A stretch of DNA of 64,000 bases from DATBSL01 sp963729875 (GTDB taxonomy: Bacteria; Acidobacteriota; Vicinamibacteria; Fen-336). Positions 25,084 to 34,145 of this stretch are shown here, piece by piece. A program made the translations under genes and the position numbers. Within the stretch, counting starts at the first letter, position 1, and every line of letters begins with the position of its first letter. The notes under the pieces were generated by a model. That model was given only the letters and a program-made list of their open reading frames with translations. It was not told where the DNA came from and ran no database searches. The DNA is taken from assembly GCA_963729875.1 (NCBI GenBank), contig CAVSPR010000009.1, forward strand, positions 558,001-622,000, in the 5' to 3' direction.

Positions 25084-27288
25084 TTGGGCCTCTACCTCGG
25101 CATCTTTCTCGTCACCCTCTCCGGTCTCATGTTCGAGATCGGCCTCACCCGCATCTTCTCGGCCACCATCTGGTACCACTTCGCCTTCGTCGCGATCTCG
25201 GTGGCGCTCCTCGGCTGGGGCCTCGGCGGCTTCGCCCTCCACCTCCTGCGGGAGAGGATGGCCTTCTCCCGCGAGCGCGCGGCCCTCTTCACCTTCCTCT
25301 ACGGCCTGTCCATCCCGCTCGCCCTCTGGCTGATCGTGAGGGTGCCCTTCCACCCCGACCGGCTGGCCTTCTACTTCGCGGTCTCGCTCGTGCCCTTCTT
25401 CCTCGCCGGGGTCGCGCTCTCGATGCTCTTCGCGGTGGGACGCGAGAACGCGGGCCGGCTCTACTTCGCCGATCTGCTCGGCGCCTCGCTCGGCGCCCTC
25501 GCCGTCACGTTCCTCCTGTCCTGGCTCGGGGGAGAGACCGCCGTCCTCGCGGTCTCGATCGCGCCGCTCGTGGCGGCGGCCCTCTTCGCCCCCCGCTTCC
25601 GCGTCCCGTCCGCGGTGGCGGTCCTCCTCGTCCTCGCCGCCCTCGGCGCCAACGAGACGACGGGCCTCTTCAAGATCCGCAGCGCGCCCACCAAGGGCCT
25701 CTATCGCCACGTGGCCGCGACCCCGGGCGCCCGCATCGCGCTCACCGGCTGGAACGCGTACTCGCGCATCGACGCCGTGACCGGCTTTGAATCGCCCTAC
25801 CTCGCCCGCCTCTACATCGACTCGGACGCCTGGACGAACATCCTCGAGTGGGACGGCGACGTCGCGAGCGTGGGCGACATGCGCAACTGGTACCGCGGGC
25901 TGCCGTTCCGGATCGTGCCGGAGCGGCCGAAGACGCTCATCATCGGACCCGGCGGCGGGTCGGACGTCCTCGTGGCCCTCGCCGCGGGTTCCGAGAAGGT
26001 GACCGCGGTCGAGATGAACCCGCTCATGCTCCGCTTCGTGCGCCACTTCGGCGCGCGGGCCGGGAACCTCTACGACCACCCCAGGGTGGAGGCGATCCTC
26101 TCGGAGGGCCGGACGTTCATCCGGCGCACCGACCGGCTCTTCGACGTGATCCTGATGGGCTTCGTCGACTCGTGGGCCGCGGTCGCCTCCGGCGGGCTCT
26201 CGCTCTCCGAGAACCATCTCTACACGGTCGAGGCCTTCGACGCGTACCTCGACCACCTGACCCCCGACGGGCAGCTCGTCATCCTGCGCTGGGACGTGGA
26301 CGTGCCGCGGCTCGTCTCGAACGCGGTGGCGCTGCTGGGGCCGGAGGAGGCCGGCCGGCGCATCGCCGTTCTCCTGGAGACCCGCGAGGGGAACCGCGAG
26401 GACCCGCCGCAGATGATCTTCATCCTCAAGAAGCGGCCGTTCACCGCGCAGGAGACCGAGCAGATGGCCTCGTGGCCGGGCACCCAGCCGGTCATCGTGC
26501 CGGGGCGGAAGGTCGAGGAGCCCTACGCCTCGCTCTTCTCCGGCCGGACGAGCTTCGCCGAGTACGTGAGCGAGGCGACCACCCGCGTCGACCCCGTCTT
26601 CGACGACCGGCCGTTCTTCTTCGCGCGGGCCAAGCCGTGGGGCCTGCCCCGGGCGATGCGGAGGGCGTTCCTGTGGATCCTCGCGCCCGTCCTCGTCCTC
26701 TGCGTCCTCTTCCTCGCCTTCGGCAAGCCGAAGGGCGAGCCGGCCGGCCTCTACGCCGCGTCGGTCGCCTACTTCGCGAGCCTGGGGATCGGCTTCATCG
26801 CGGTGGAGCTGTCGCTGCTGCAGCACCTGACGCTGCTCCTCGGCCATCCGATCTTCACGCTCTCGATCCTCCTCTTCACCCTGCTCGCCGCCGGCGGCCT
26901 CGGCAGCATGTCGAGCGCGCGGTTCCGGCTGGGCCCGGTGTGCCTCGCCGTGGCGGGCCTCGCCGCCCTGTACGCCCTCGGCCTGCCGCGCGTGGTGCCG
27001 GTGCTCCTGCCCCTGCCCCTGGGCGCGCGGATCGCCGTCGCCATCCTGCTCGTGGCCCCGCTCGGCTTCCTGATGGGGATGCCCTTCCCGCGCGGCCTGC
27101 AGTCCACGGGCCGGGGCCCGTTCCCGGCCCCGCCCTTCTACTGGGGCCTCAACGGCATCTTCAGCGTGGTCGGCTCGATGGCCACGATGGTCGCGGCGGT
27201 GATCCTCGGCTTCACGTGGGCCATGATCGGCGGGGCCGCCTTCTACCTGTTCGCGGCCGCTGCCTCGCGGGCGTTCTCGCGGGCGTAG
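25084..27288 (+). CDS. Membrane-integrated spermidine synthase-like protein
   Basis: 734 residues. An N-terminal block of about six membrane helices (GLYLGIFLVTLSGLMFEIGLTRIFSATIWYHF..) is followed by a SpeE-like methyltransferase fold with the nucleotide-binding start LIIGPGGGSDVLVALAAGSEKVTAVEMNP and 'DVILMGFVDSWA'. Another block of about six helices lies at the C-terminus. Membrane-flanked spermidine synthase homologues are common in bacteria, but their substrate is unproven. TTG 25084 is supported by AAGGAG 5 bases upstream, in an operon with the preceding genes. Confidence 0.8.
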   Translation: MGLYLGIFLVTLSGLMFEIGLTRIFSATIWYHFAFVAISVALLGWGLGGFALHLLRERMAFSRERAALFTFLYGLSIPLALWLIVRVPFHPDRLAFYFAVSLVPFFLAGVALSMLFAVGRENAGRLYFADLLGASLGALAVTFLLSWLGGETAVLAVSIAPLVAAALFAPRFRVPSAVAVLLVLAALGANETTGLFKIRSAPTKGLYRHVAATPGARIALTGWNAYSRIDAVTGFESPYLARLYIDSDAWTNILEWDGDVASVGDMRNWYRGLPFRIVPERPKTLIIGPGGGSDVLVALAAGSEKVTAVEMNPLMLRFVRHFGARAGNLYDHPRVEAILSEGRTFIRRTDRLFDVILMGFVDSWAAVASGGLSLSENHLYTVEAFDAYLDHLTPDGQLVILRWDVDVPRLVSNAVALLGPEEAGRRIAVLLETREGNREDPPQMIFILKKRPFTAQETEQMASWPGTQPVIVPGRKVEEPYASLFSGRTSFAEYVSEATTRVDPVFDDRPFFFARAKPWGLPRAMRRAFLWILAPVLVLCVLFLAFGKPKGEPAGLYAASVAYFASLGIGFIAVELSLLQHLTLLLGHPIFTLSILLFTLLAAGGLGSMSSARFRLGPVCLAVAGLAALYALGLPRVVPVLLPLPLGARIAVAILLVAPLGFLMGMPFPRGLQSTGRGPFPAPPFYWGLNGIFSVVGSMATMVAAVILGFTWAMIGGAAFYLFAAAASRAFSRA

Positions 27289-27300
27289 GAGGGACCGGTG

Positions 27301-27891
27301 ATGAAGCGCGTCCTGAAGCTGATCCTGCTGGGCGGGCCGCTGGTGCTGCTCGCCTGGCTCGTGCTCTCCTGGGTCTTCGAGTACCGGCGCACCGACGTGC
27401 TCCTCATGCCCGTCGAGAAGGCGGTGTGGGGCCAGGGCGAGGCGGCGATCCGGTTCTCGGTGAGCGAGCAGCAGGAGGGCGAGACCCTGAGGTTCCGGAT
27501 CGAGCCCCGGGCCGCGAACGGCCGGGCGCTCGAGGCCCGCGACTTCGAGGTGAACCTCGACATGTGGGGGGGCGGGTTCGTCCGCGCGGCGCAGGCCGAC
27601 GACGACCCGGAGCTCGAGATCGTGGCCTGGGGCCTGCACGAGGGGCCCCGGACGGCCTTCGTCCTCGACGACCAGGGCGGGCAGGTGACGGAGTTCCCCT
27701 TCGAAGCCGCGCGCGACGAGCTCGAGGACCTCGCGCGCGCGTGGCACCAGGCCCACCACGTGGACCCGGTCGGTCTGGGGATCTCCTTCTTCCTGGCCTT
27801 CGGCTACTACCTGGCGGTGGGCGTCGCCTGGGCCCTTTATCGGTCGATGAGGCGGAAGGCCGCGGCCCCGCCGCCCCCGGAGGGGGCCTGA
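27301..27891 (+). CDS. Conserved hypothetical protein with N- and C-terminal membrane segments
   Basis: 196 residues. TM1 is at about residues 5-25 (LKLILLGGPLVLLAWLVLSWVF) and a beta-rich extracytoplasmic domain of about 120 residues follows. TM2 is near 165-185 (GISFFLAFGYYLAVGVAWAL) with a short basic/proline tail. I recognise no family. It starts 12 bases after the spermidine-synthase-like gene, so it probably belongs to that operon and may be a partner of that membrane protein. A GTG one codon upstream (27298) is possible. Confidence 0.6.
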   Translation: MKRVLKLILLGGPLVLLAWLVLSWVFEYRRTDVLLMPVEKAVWGQGEAAIRFSVSEQQEGETLRFRIEPRAANGRALEARDFEVNLDMWGGGFVRAAQADDDPELEIVAWGLHEGPRTAFVLDDQGGQVTEFPFEAARDELEDLARAWHQAHHVDPVGLGISFFLAFGYYLAVGVAWALYRSMRRKAAAPPPPEGA

Positions 27892-27912
27892 AGCGGTCCC
27901 GCGAGCCTCGCG

Positions 27913-28398
27913 TCAGAGCTTGCGGAGCACCTTCGGCGGGAGGAAGAAGACGAGCTCGCCGCCCCCGGCCAGGCGGCCGGGCAGCTCGACGAGGGCCACC
28001 CCGCCCTTCTTGAAGGCCAGGCGGTCCTCGGAGCGGCTGCCGACGAGCCGCGCGAGCAGCTCCGACACGTACGGCTCGTGGCCCACGACCGCCACGGTGG
28101 AGTCCTCCGGGTAGCGGTCCAGCACCGCCGCCTGCTCGTCGAACGACCCGCCCGCGAGGGCCGCGGTTTCCTGCGGCTCGATACGTCCCCAGGCCGCGGC
28201 GGCAAGGGCCGCCGTCTGCTTCGCCCGGAGCCACGGGCTCGTCAGCAGGGCGCTCGGGCGGTCCACTAGTCGGGCCAGGCCCTTCGCGGCCTCGCGGAAC
28301 TTCAGCTCGCCCTCGGGCGTCAGGGGCCGGTCCTCGTCGGGAATCCCCGGCGTCCCGCGGGGTACGGCGGTCGCGTGACGGATGATCAGGAGCTGCAT
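27913..28398 (-). CDS. sixA: Phosphohistidine phosphatase SixA
   Basis: 161 residues of the histidine phosphatase (RHG) superfamily, minimal SixA type. The catalytic 'LLIIRHATA' is at the N-terminus, 'DRPLTPEG' follows, 'LLTSPWLRAKQTA' is in the middle and the second His is in VAVVGHEPYVSELL. SixA removes phosphate from phosphohistidine on phosphotransfer proteins. It lies 26 bases downstream of the CHAD-domain gene on the same strand, beside polyphosphate genes. In many bacteria sixA-like and CHAD genes adjoin in this way. Confidence 0.88.
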   Translation of the reverse strand: MQLLIIRHATAVPRGTPGIPDEDRPLTPEGELKFREAAKGLARLVDRPSALLTSPWLRAKQTAALAAAAWGRIEPQETAALAGGSFDEQAAVLDRYPEDSTVAVVGHEPYVSELLARLVGSRSEDRLAFKKGGVALVELPGRLAGGGELVFFLPPKVLRKL

Positions 28399-28424
28399 GC
28401 GGGTTCCCCCCGTGTGGTGGGATT

Positions 28425-29318
28425 CTAGACCGAGGCGATCGACCGCCCGCGGGCCATCGCCTGCAAGGCCCGCAGCGCGAGGTCGGCGGGCCTCGTCTCC
28501 AGCAGCGCGCGGTGCAGGAGCCGGCCGAGGCCGACGAAGGCCCGGCGCTCGCGTTGCGCGGCGCGGGCCAGCAGCACGTTGCCCCTCGCGCCGGCGAGGC
28601 GGGCCTGCTCCTCGAACCAGCCGGCGAGGACGTCGTGGTCGTGGACGATCCCGATGCCGTCCTGGAGCCGCTTCCACAGGACGGGGGCCCTCGAGTCCTC
28701 CCCCCGCAGGGCGTCCTGCAGCTCGGCCGCGTAGCGCAGCCGCCGCACCCGTCGGCGCAGGGCGTGCAGGTCCGCCGGACGGTACCGCTCGCCCACCTGG
28801 CTGAAGCCCCGCAGGAGTGCCCTGCCCTCCTCCTCCCGCAGGGCGCCCACCCGCGCGAGCGCCGCCGCGGAGTCCGTGGCGCCGGCGTGGAGCAGGCGCC
28901 GTAGGTTCCGGCGCAGGCCGTCGATGTCGAGGTCGAGGATGTCCTCGGCCACCTGCGCGCGGCTGCGCGCCCGGGCCGCGCGGAGCCGGCTGAGCAGCGC
29001 GCGCTGCTCGGCCGAGGGGGCCTTCAGCTCGGCCAGGCGGTCCACGAAGAGGCCGACGATCACGTCCATGTCCCGCCCGGCCCCGACCGCACGCACCAGC
29101 TTCCGCAGCACCTTGAGGGCGCGATTGACCGGCCGGATGCCACCCTTGCGGGCCAGCAGGGGCAGGGCCACCCGCAGCCGCCGACCGGCGACGCGCACCT
29201 GGTGGACCGGTTCCTCGTGCCCGGCCACGGCCCCGGGCAGCTCCCGGAAGACGCGCGTCACCCGGTCCTCGAGGAGGTGGGCCGCTCGGTCGTCGGGGTC
29301 GTCGTCGGGAGCCGTCAC
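28425..29318 (-). CDS. CHAD domain protein (polyphosphate-associated)
   Basis: 297 residues, all-helical, rich in Arg and His. The family's basic helices are visible: 'EPVHQVRVAGRRLRVALPLL' and 'LHALRRRVRRLRYAAEL'. Conserved histidines and lysine/arginines of CHAD domains bind polyphosphate. Position between sixA and ppx-ppk fits a role in polyphosphate granules. The start is GTG 29318. Earlier in-frame codons belong to antisense sequence of ppx, and the intergenic gap to ppx (divergent) is about 96 bp. Confidence 0.85.
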   Translation of the reverse strand: MTAPDDDPDDRAAHLLEDRVTRVFRELPGAVAGHEEPVHQVRVAGRRLRVALPLLARKGGIRPVNRALKVLRKLVRAVGAGRDMDVIVGLFVDRLAELKAPSAEQRALLSRLRAARARSRAQVAEDILDLDIDGLRRNLRRLLHAGATDSAAALARVGALREEEGRALLRGFSQVGERYRPADLHALRRRVRRLRYAAELQDALRGEDSRAPVLWKRLQDGIGIVHDHDVLAGWFEEQARLAGARGNVLLARAAQRERRAFVGLGRLLHRALLETRPADLALRALQAMARGRSIASV

Positions 29319-29384
29319 GGGATCGTCGCCAGGGCCTTCTAGCCTACTCCACCCGGGCCGAAAGCCGGCCCGCGGGCCACGGGC

Positions 29385-29390
29385 TACAAT
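29385..29390 (+). promoter_or_regulatory. -10-like element (TACAAT) before ppx
   Basis: TACAAT lies 24 bases before GTG 29415, with GGAG just ahead of the start codon. A transcription start near 29397 would leave a normal short leader. No convincing -35 is seen. This gap separates the divergent CHAD and ppx genes. Confidence 0.4.
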
Positions 29391-29414
29391 GGTGGGCCCT
29401 TCCCGGAGATCCCC

Positions 29415-31001
29415 GTGACAAGCCCCGCCGACCCGCCCGCCGACCCCCCCGGGGGACCCGCCCTGCGCCCCGTGGCCGTGCTCGACATGGGGGCGAGTGC
29501 CATCCGGCTGGTCGTGGCCGAGCTGCCTCCCGGCGGGCCTCCCCGGATCCTGGAGGAGGCCTCGCGGGCGGTGCTCCTGGGGAAAGACGCCTTCACCGGC
29601 GGGAGGCTGGGTGCCTCCACGATCGAGGCGACGCTGCGGGCGCTCGAGGGCTTCCGCCGGATCATGGATTCCTACGGGGTCGTGCGCTACCGCGCGGTCG
29701 CCACGAGCGCCGTGCGCGAGGCGGTGAACCGCGACACGTTCCTCGACCGGGTACGCCTGCGCACCGGCATCGACGTCGAGGTGATCGACGGCTCGGAGGA
29801 GAACCGCCTCAGCTACGTCGCGGTCCGTGAGGCGCTCAAGGAGCACGAGGCGCTCGCCGGCGGCGACGCGCTCCTCGTCGAGGTGGGCGGGGGGAGCGCC
29901 GACCTCTCCTTCCTGCGCCGGGGCGAGCCCGTCTACTCGGGCACCTACGCCCTCGGGGCGATAAGGATGCGTCAGAATCTCGCCGCCTGGCACGGCAGCC
30001 ACGACCAGCGGGTGCGCCTCTTCCACCGGACGGTCCAGAACATCGTGGAGGACATCCGCCGCGAGATGCCGCTGCGGGAGGCGAGGCACTTCCTGGCCCT
30101 GGGCGGGGACGCCCGCTTCGCCGCCGACCAGATCGTGGGGGACGACTCCGGTCTCGCCGCGCGGGATTTCCCGCGTGAGCGGTTTCTCTCCTTCTGCGAG
30201 CAGACGGTGGCGCTCGACGACGAGCAGCTGGTCGAGGCCTACCACCTGCCCCTCTCCGAGGTGGAGACGCTCGTCCCGGCGCTGCTCGTCTACCGCGAGC
30301 TGCTCCTCGAGACGCAGGCCGACACCGTCCTCGTGCCCGAGGCCACGCTGCGCGCGGGGCTCCTCCTCGACATGGTCCGGGCCGACGAGGGCCACGGGAT
30401 CGAGGACTTCTCCCGCCAGGTGCTGGCCTCGGCCGCCGCCCTCGGGGAGAAGTACCGCTACGACGCGCCCCACGCGCGCCACGTGGCCGCCCTCGCCTTG
30501 CGCCTCTTCGACGAGCTGCGCGTCGAGCACGGGCTCGGCGTGCGCGACCGCCTCCTGCTCGAAGTGGCGGCGCTGCTGCACGACGTCGGGATCTTCGTGA
30601 ACCTGCGCGGCCACCACAAGCACGCGCAGTACATCCTGTCCGTGTCCGAGATCTTCGGCCTGAGCCGCGAAGACATGGCGGTCATCTCGAACATCGCCCG
30701 CTATCACCGGCGGGCCGCCCCCAACAAGTCCCACCTCCCGTACATGGCGCTGGACTCCGACGCGCGGGTGGTGGTCAACAAGCTCGGGGCCATCCTCCGC
30801 GTGGCCAACGCCCTCGACGCCGACCACCTGCAGAAGGTGCGCGACGCGCGCGTCCTGCAGGAGGACGACCACTGGGTGCTGGAGGTGGACGGGGGCGGGG
30901 ACCTCACCCTCGAGCGCCTCGCCGCCCTCGCCCGGGCCGACCTCCTGACCGAGGTCTTCGGGCGCAAGGTCTCCTTTCGGGAGTCCGGGAGCCGGCCGTG
31001 A
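29415..31001 (+). CDS. ppx: Exopolyphosphatase / pppGpp phosphatase (Ppx/GppA) with HD-type C-terminal domain
   Basis: 528 residues. The ASKHA-fold phosphatase domain shows LDMGASAIRLVVAEL (phosphate-1 loop), 'ATSAVREAVNRDTFL', the catalytic-base region 'VIDGSEENRLSY' and the second phosphate loop 'LLVEVGGGSADLSFL'. The C-terminal half (about 320-500) carries an HD-like helical domain: 'HARHVAALALRLFDEL..', 'AALLHDVGIFVN', 'HHKHAQYIL'. It hydrolyses polyphosphate ends or pppGpp. The GTG start has GGAG 6 bases upstream. It overlaps ppk in a GTGA junction, so synthesis and degradation of polyphosphate are translationally coupled. Confidence 0.92.
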   Translation: MTSPADPPADPPGGPALRPVAVLDMGASAIRLVVAELPPGGPPRILEEASRAVLLGKDAFTGGRLGASTIEATLRALEGFRRIMDSYGVVRYRAVATSAVREAVNRDTFLDRVRLRTGIDVEVIDGSEENRLSYVAVREALKEHEALAGGDALLVEVGGGSADLSFLRRGEPVYSGTYALGAIRMRQNLAAWHGSHDQRVRLFHRTVQNIVEDIRREMPLREARHFLALGGDARFAADQIVGDDSGLAARDFPRERFLSFCEQTVALDDEQLVEAYHLPLSEVETLVPALLVYRELLLETQADTVLVPEATLRAGLLLDMVRADEGHGIEDFSRQVLASAAALGEKYRYDAPHARHVAALALRLFDELRVEHGLGVRDRLLLEVAALLHDVGIFVNLRGHHKHAQYILSVSEIFGLSREDMAVISNIARYHRRAAPNKSHLPYMALDSDARVVVNKLGAILRVANALDADHLQKVRDARVLQEDDHWVLEVDGGGDLTLERLAALARADLLTEVFGRKVSFRESGSRP

Positions 31002-33115
31002 AGAAGTCGAAGCGGCGCGAGCCCGAGCTGTTCCTGAACCGCGAGCTGAGCTGGCTCGAGTTCAACGCGCGCGTCCTCGAAGAGGCCTGCGACGCCACCA
31101 ACCCGCTCCTCGAGCGGCTGAAGTTCGCGTGCATCGTGGCGAACAACCTCGACGAGTTCTTCATGGTGCGGGTGGCGGCGCTCCAGAACGACCTCGCCGA
31201 GGGCGACACCGGGCCCGACGTGGCGGGCCTCAGCCCGGCCCAGCAGCTCCAGCGCATCTCCGAGCGGGCGCACGCGATGGTGGAGCAGCTGTACGCCGCG
31301 CTCACCGGCGACATCCTGCCCCCGCTCGCCGAGCGCGGCCTGCGGCTCGTCCGCCCGGGCGACCTCGAGCCCCCGGCGCGGGCGTCGCTCTCCCGCTACT
31401 TCCGCGACGAGGTCCTGCCCGCCCTCACCCCGCTCGCCATCGACGCCTCGCGCCCGTTCCCGATGCTGGCGGGCCTCAGCCTCAACCTCGCCGTCCTCCT
31501 CGGCCCGGCGGAGGGGGAGGACGAGCCGCGGCTCGCCGTCGTCCAGGTGCCCGGGCGGCTCTCGCGCCTCGTGCGGCCGCCCGGCTTCGAGGGCATGGTC
31601 CACGTGCTGCTCGAGGACGTCATCTGGTCCGAGCTCGCGAGCCTGTTCCCCGGCCAGGAGATCCGCGACGTGGCCGCGTTCCGCATCGCCCGCGACTCCG
31701 AGCTCGACTTCGACGACGAGGGAGGGCGCGACTTCCTGGAGGTCATCGAGGAGGAGCTGAAGAACCGGCGCCGCAGCGGGATCGTCCGCCTCGAGGTGGA
31801 GGACGGGGTGTCGGAGGCGCTCCTCGCGCTCCTCGTGTCCCGCCTCGAGGTGAAGCCGGAAGACGTCTACCGGATCCGCGGGCCGGTCGACATCCGGCCC
31901 CTCATGGCGCTCGTCGACCTGCCCTCCCTCGAGGACCTGCGCGACGCGCCCCTGCGGCCGCAGCCGACGGCCGAGGTGGCGGGGCCGGACCTCTTCGCCC
32001 TCCTCGACGAGAAGGACGTCGTCCTCCACCACCCCTACGACGCCTTCGACCCGGTGGTCGCGCTCGTCTCCTCGGCCGCGGACGACCCCGACGTGCTCGC
32101 CATCAAGCAGACCCTCTACCGGACGAGCGGGGACTCGCCGGTCGTGCGGTCCCTCGCCCGGGCGGCCGAGAACGGCAAGCAGGTCACGGTGCTCGTGGAG
32201 CTGCTCGCCCGCTTCGACGAGCAGTCGAACATCCGCTGGGCGCGGCGCCTGGAGGAGTCGGGCTGCCACGTCATCTACGGGATCCGCGGCTACAAGACCC
32301 ACTCGAAGATCCTGCTCGTCGTCCGCCGCGGCCGGCAGGGCATCCGCCGCTACGTGCACCTCGGCACCGGGAACTACAACGAGAAGACGGCGCGCGTCTA
32401 CACCGACTTCGGCCTGATGACCTCGGACCGGGAGATCGGCGAGGACGCCTCCGCCTTCTTCAACGCCCTCACCGGCTACTCCGACCCGCCCCGGATGAAG
32501 AAGCTGGTGATGGCCCCGACCCACCTGCGCGACCGCGTCCTGCGCCTCATCAACCGCGAGCGCCAGCGCGCGGAGTCGGGGGCCCCCGCCGAGATCCGGG
32601 CCAAGATGAACTCCCTCGTCGACGAGGAGATCATCCGCGCTCTCTACGACGCGGCCCGGGCGGGGGTGAGGATCCGCCTCGCGGTGCGGGGGATCTGCTG
32701 CCTGCGCCCCGGCCTCAAGGGCACGAGCGAGTCGATCGAGGTCGTCTCGGTCGTGGATCGATTCCTCGAGCACTCGCGGATATTCCACTTCCGCAACGGG
32801 GGTGACGAGGAGGTCTACCTCTCCAGCGCGGACTGGATGCCGCGCAACCTCGACCGGCGGATCGAGCTGCTCTTCCCGGTGGAGGCGCCCGAGGGCCGGC
32901 AGAAGGTCCTCGCCGCCCTCGAGGCGATCCTGCAGGACAACGTCAAGGGTCGCCGGCTCCAGGCGGACGGCAGCTACAAGCGGCGCCGGCCGGCGAAGGG
33001 GGAGGAGCCGTACCGCTCGCAGATCGAGCTGTTCCGCGAGGCGAGGCGCGCGCTCGACCGCCTCCGGGCGGGGACGGGCGTCACCTTCGAGCCGCTGCGC
33101 TCGCCGTCGGAGTGA
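30998..33115 (+). CDS. ppk1: Polyphosphate kinase 1
   Basis: 705 residues, the usual Ppk1 length. The N-terminal domain starts ELFLNRELSWLEFNARVLEEA. A phospholipase-D-like catalytic pair follows. The catalytic histidine is in RGYKTHSKILLVVRRG, then LGTGNYNEKTARVYTDFGL, and 'AVRGICCLRPGLKG..' and 'SSADWMPRNLDRRIELLFPV' complete the active site. It makes polyphosphate from ATP reversibly, at the membrane or in granules. It starts at GTG 30998 coupled to ppx. ApbE begins 7 bases after its stop. Confidence 0.96.
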   Translation: MKKSKRREPELFLNRELSWLEFNARVLEEACDATNPLLERLKFACIVANNLDEFFMVRVAALQNDLAEGDTGPDVAGLSPAQQLQRISERAHAMVEQLYAALTGDILPPLAERGLRLVRPGDLEPPARASLSRYFRDEVLPALTPLAIDASRPFPMLAGLSLNLAVLLGPAEGEDEPRLAVVQVPGRLSRLVRPPGFEGMVHVLLEDVIWSELASLFPGQEIRDVAAFRIARDSELDFDDEGGRDFLEVIEEELKNRRRSGIVRLEVEDGVSEALLALLVSRLEVKPEDVYRIRGPVDIRPLMALVDLPSLEDLRDAPLRPQPTAEVAGPDLFALLDEKDVVLHHPYDAFDPVVALVSSAADDPDVLAIKQTLYRTSGDSPVVRSLARAAENGKQVTVLVELLARFDEQSNIRWARRLEESGCHVIYGIRGYKTHSKILLVVRRGRQGIRRYVHLGTGNYNEKTARVYTDFGLMTSDREIGEDASAFFNALTGYSDPPRMKKLVMAPTHLRDRVLRLINRERQRAESGAPAEIRAKMNSLVDEEIIRALYDAARAGVRIRLAVRGICCLRPGLKGTSESIEVVSVVDRFLEHSRIFHFRNGGDEEVYLSSADWMPRNLDRRIELLFPVEAPEGRQKVLAALEAILQDNVKGRRLQADGSYKRRRPAKGEEPYRSQIELFREARRALDRLRAGTGVTFEPLRSPSE

Positions 33116-33122
33116 GCCGCGG

Positions 33123-34145
33123 GTGAGCGACGAAGCCCGCCGCATCGGCCGCCGCGCCCTCTTCGGCCGCCTCCTGCCCCAGGCCCCGGAGGAGGGCCAC
33201 TGGGTCAAGGTCCACCGTGCCGCCATGGCCTGCCGGTTCGAGGTGACGCTCCCCTCCGAGGACGCGCGCCACGTGGAGACGGCTCGCGCCGCCCTCGACG
33301 AGGTGGACGCCATCGAGAGCCAGCTCACCTGGTTCCGCGACACGAGCGAGCTCGCGCGCGTCAACCGGGCGGCGGCGGCGGGGCCGGTCGCGGTGAGCCC
33401 GGGCCTCTTCGCGCTCCTGTCGCTGTGCCACGAGCTCTCCTCGGCCACCGGCGGCGCCTTCGACCCCGCGAGCGACCGCCCTCTCCCGGTGCTGGGGCTT
33501 CCTCGAGCGGAGCCCGCGCCTTCCCGCGGACGAGGAGATCGAGAAGGCCCGCGCCCGATCGGGAATGGACAAGGTCGCGCTCGACGGCCTCGGCCGGACC
33601 GTGCGCTTCGCCGTGCCCGGCGTCGAGATGAGCTTCGGCGCGGTGGGGAAGGGCTGGGCCCTCGACCGGGTCGCCGCCACCCTGCGGGTGCGGAAGGTGG
33701 CGCGGGCGCTCCTCACCGCCGGAGGCAGCAGCCACCGCGGCTGGGGCGGCGAGGCATGGGAGCTGGCGCTGCGGCCGGGGGGCGAGGAGCTGGGTCTCCT
33801 GCGCCTGCGCGACGCGGCCCTCGGGACGAGCGGGGCCGGCGAGCAGAGCTTCAGCGTGAAGGCCGTCGCTACGGCCACGTCCTCGACCCGCGCACGGGCC
33901 GGCCGGCCGAAGGCGTCCGCAGCGCCAGCGTCGTCACGACGGAGGCCGCGGTGGCGGACGCGCTGTCCACCGCCTTCCTGGTGGGCGGGCCCGAGCTCGC
34001 CGCGTCCTTCTGCGCGTCCCGCCCGGGCACGATGGCCCTCCTCGTCCTCGACGAGGCGCCCCGGGAGATCCGGGTGTTCGGAAGGCGGGACGGCGTCACG
34101 GTGGATCCCGTGGCGGGCGTTCGCCTCGTCGAGGCGACCGGGTGA
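33123..34145 (+). CDS. apbE: ApbE-like FAD:protein FMN transferase (two frameshifts in this sequence)
   Basis: 340 residues after correcting two indels: one extra base near 33489 (gagcgac[c]gcc) and one missing G near 33868 (agcgtg.aaggc). Between them the frame shifts and then returns. Family motifs lie on both sides: 'MACRFEVTLP', 'ATGGAFDPAS', 'WGFLERSPRLP', 'SFGAVGKGWALDRVAATL', 'TAGGSSHRGW' and, after the second break, 'GRRYGHVLDPRTGRPAEGVRSASVV' with the Mg-binding region. There is no signal peptide or lipobox, so it would be cytosolic, unlike most ApbE. No flavinylation-target gene is seen nearby. Coupled by GTGA to the next gene. Confidence 0.75.
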   Translation: MSDEARRIGRRALFGRLLPQAPEEGHWVKVHRAAMACRFEVTLPSEDARHVETARAALDEVDAIESQLTWFRDTSELARVNRAAAAGPVAVSPGLFALLSLCHELSSATGGAFDPASDRPLPVLGLPRAEPAPSRGRGDREGPRPIGNGQGRARRPRPDRALRRARRRDELRRGGEGLGPRPGRRHPAGAEGGAGAPHRRRQQPPRLGRRGMGAGAAAGGRGAGSPAPARRGPRDERGRRAELQREGRRYGHVLDPRTGRPAEGVRSASVVTTEAAVADALSTAFLVGGPELAASFCASRPGTMALLVLDEAPREIRVFGRRDGVTVDPVAGVRLVEATG

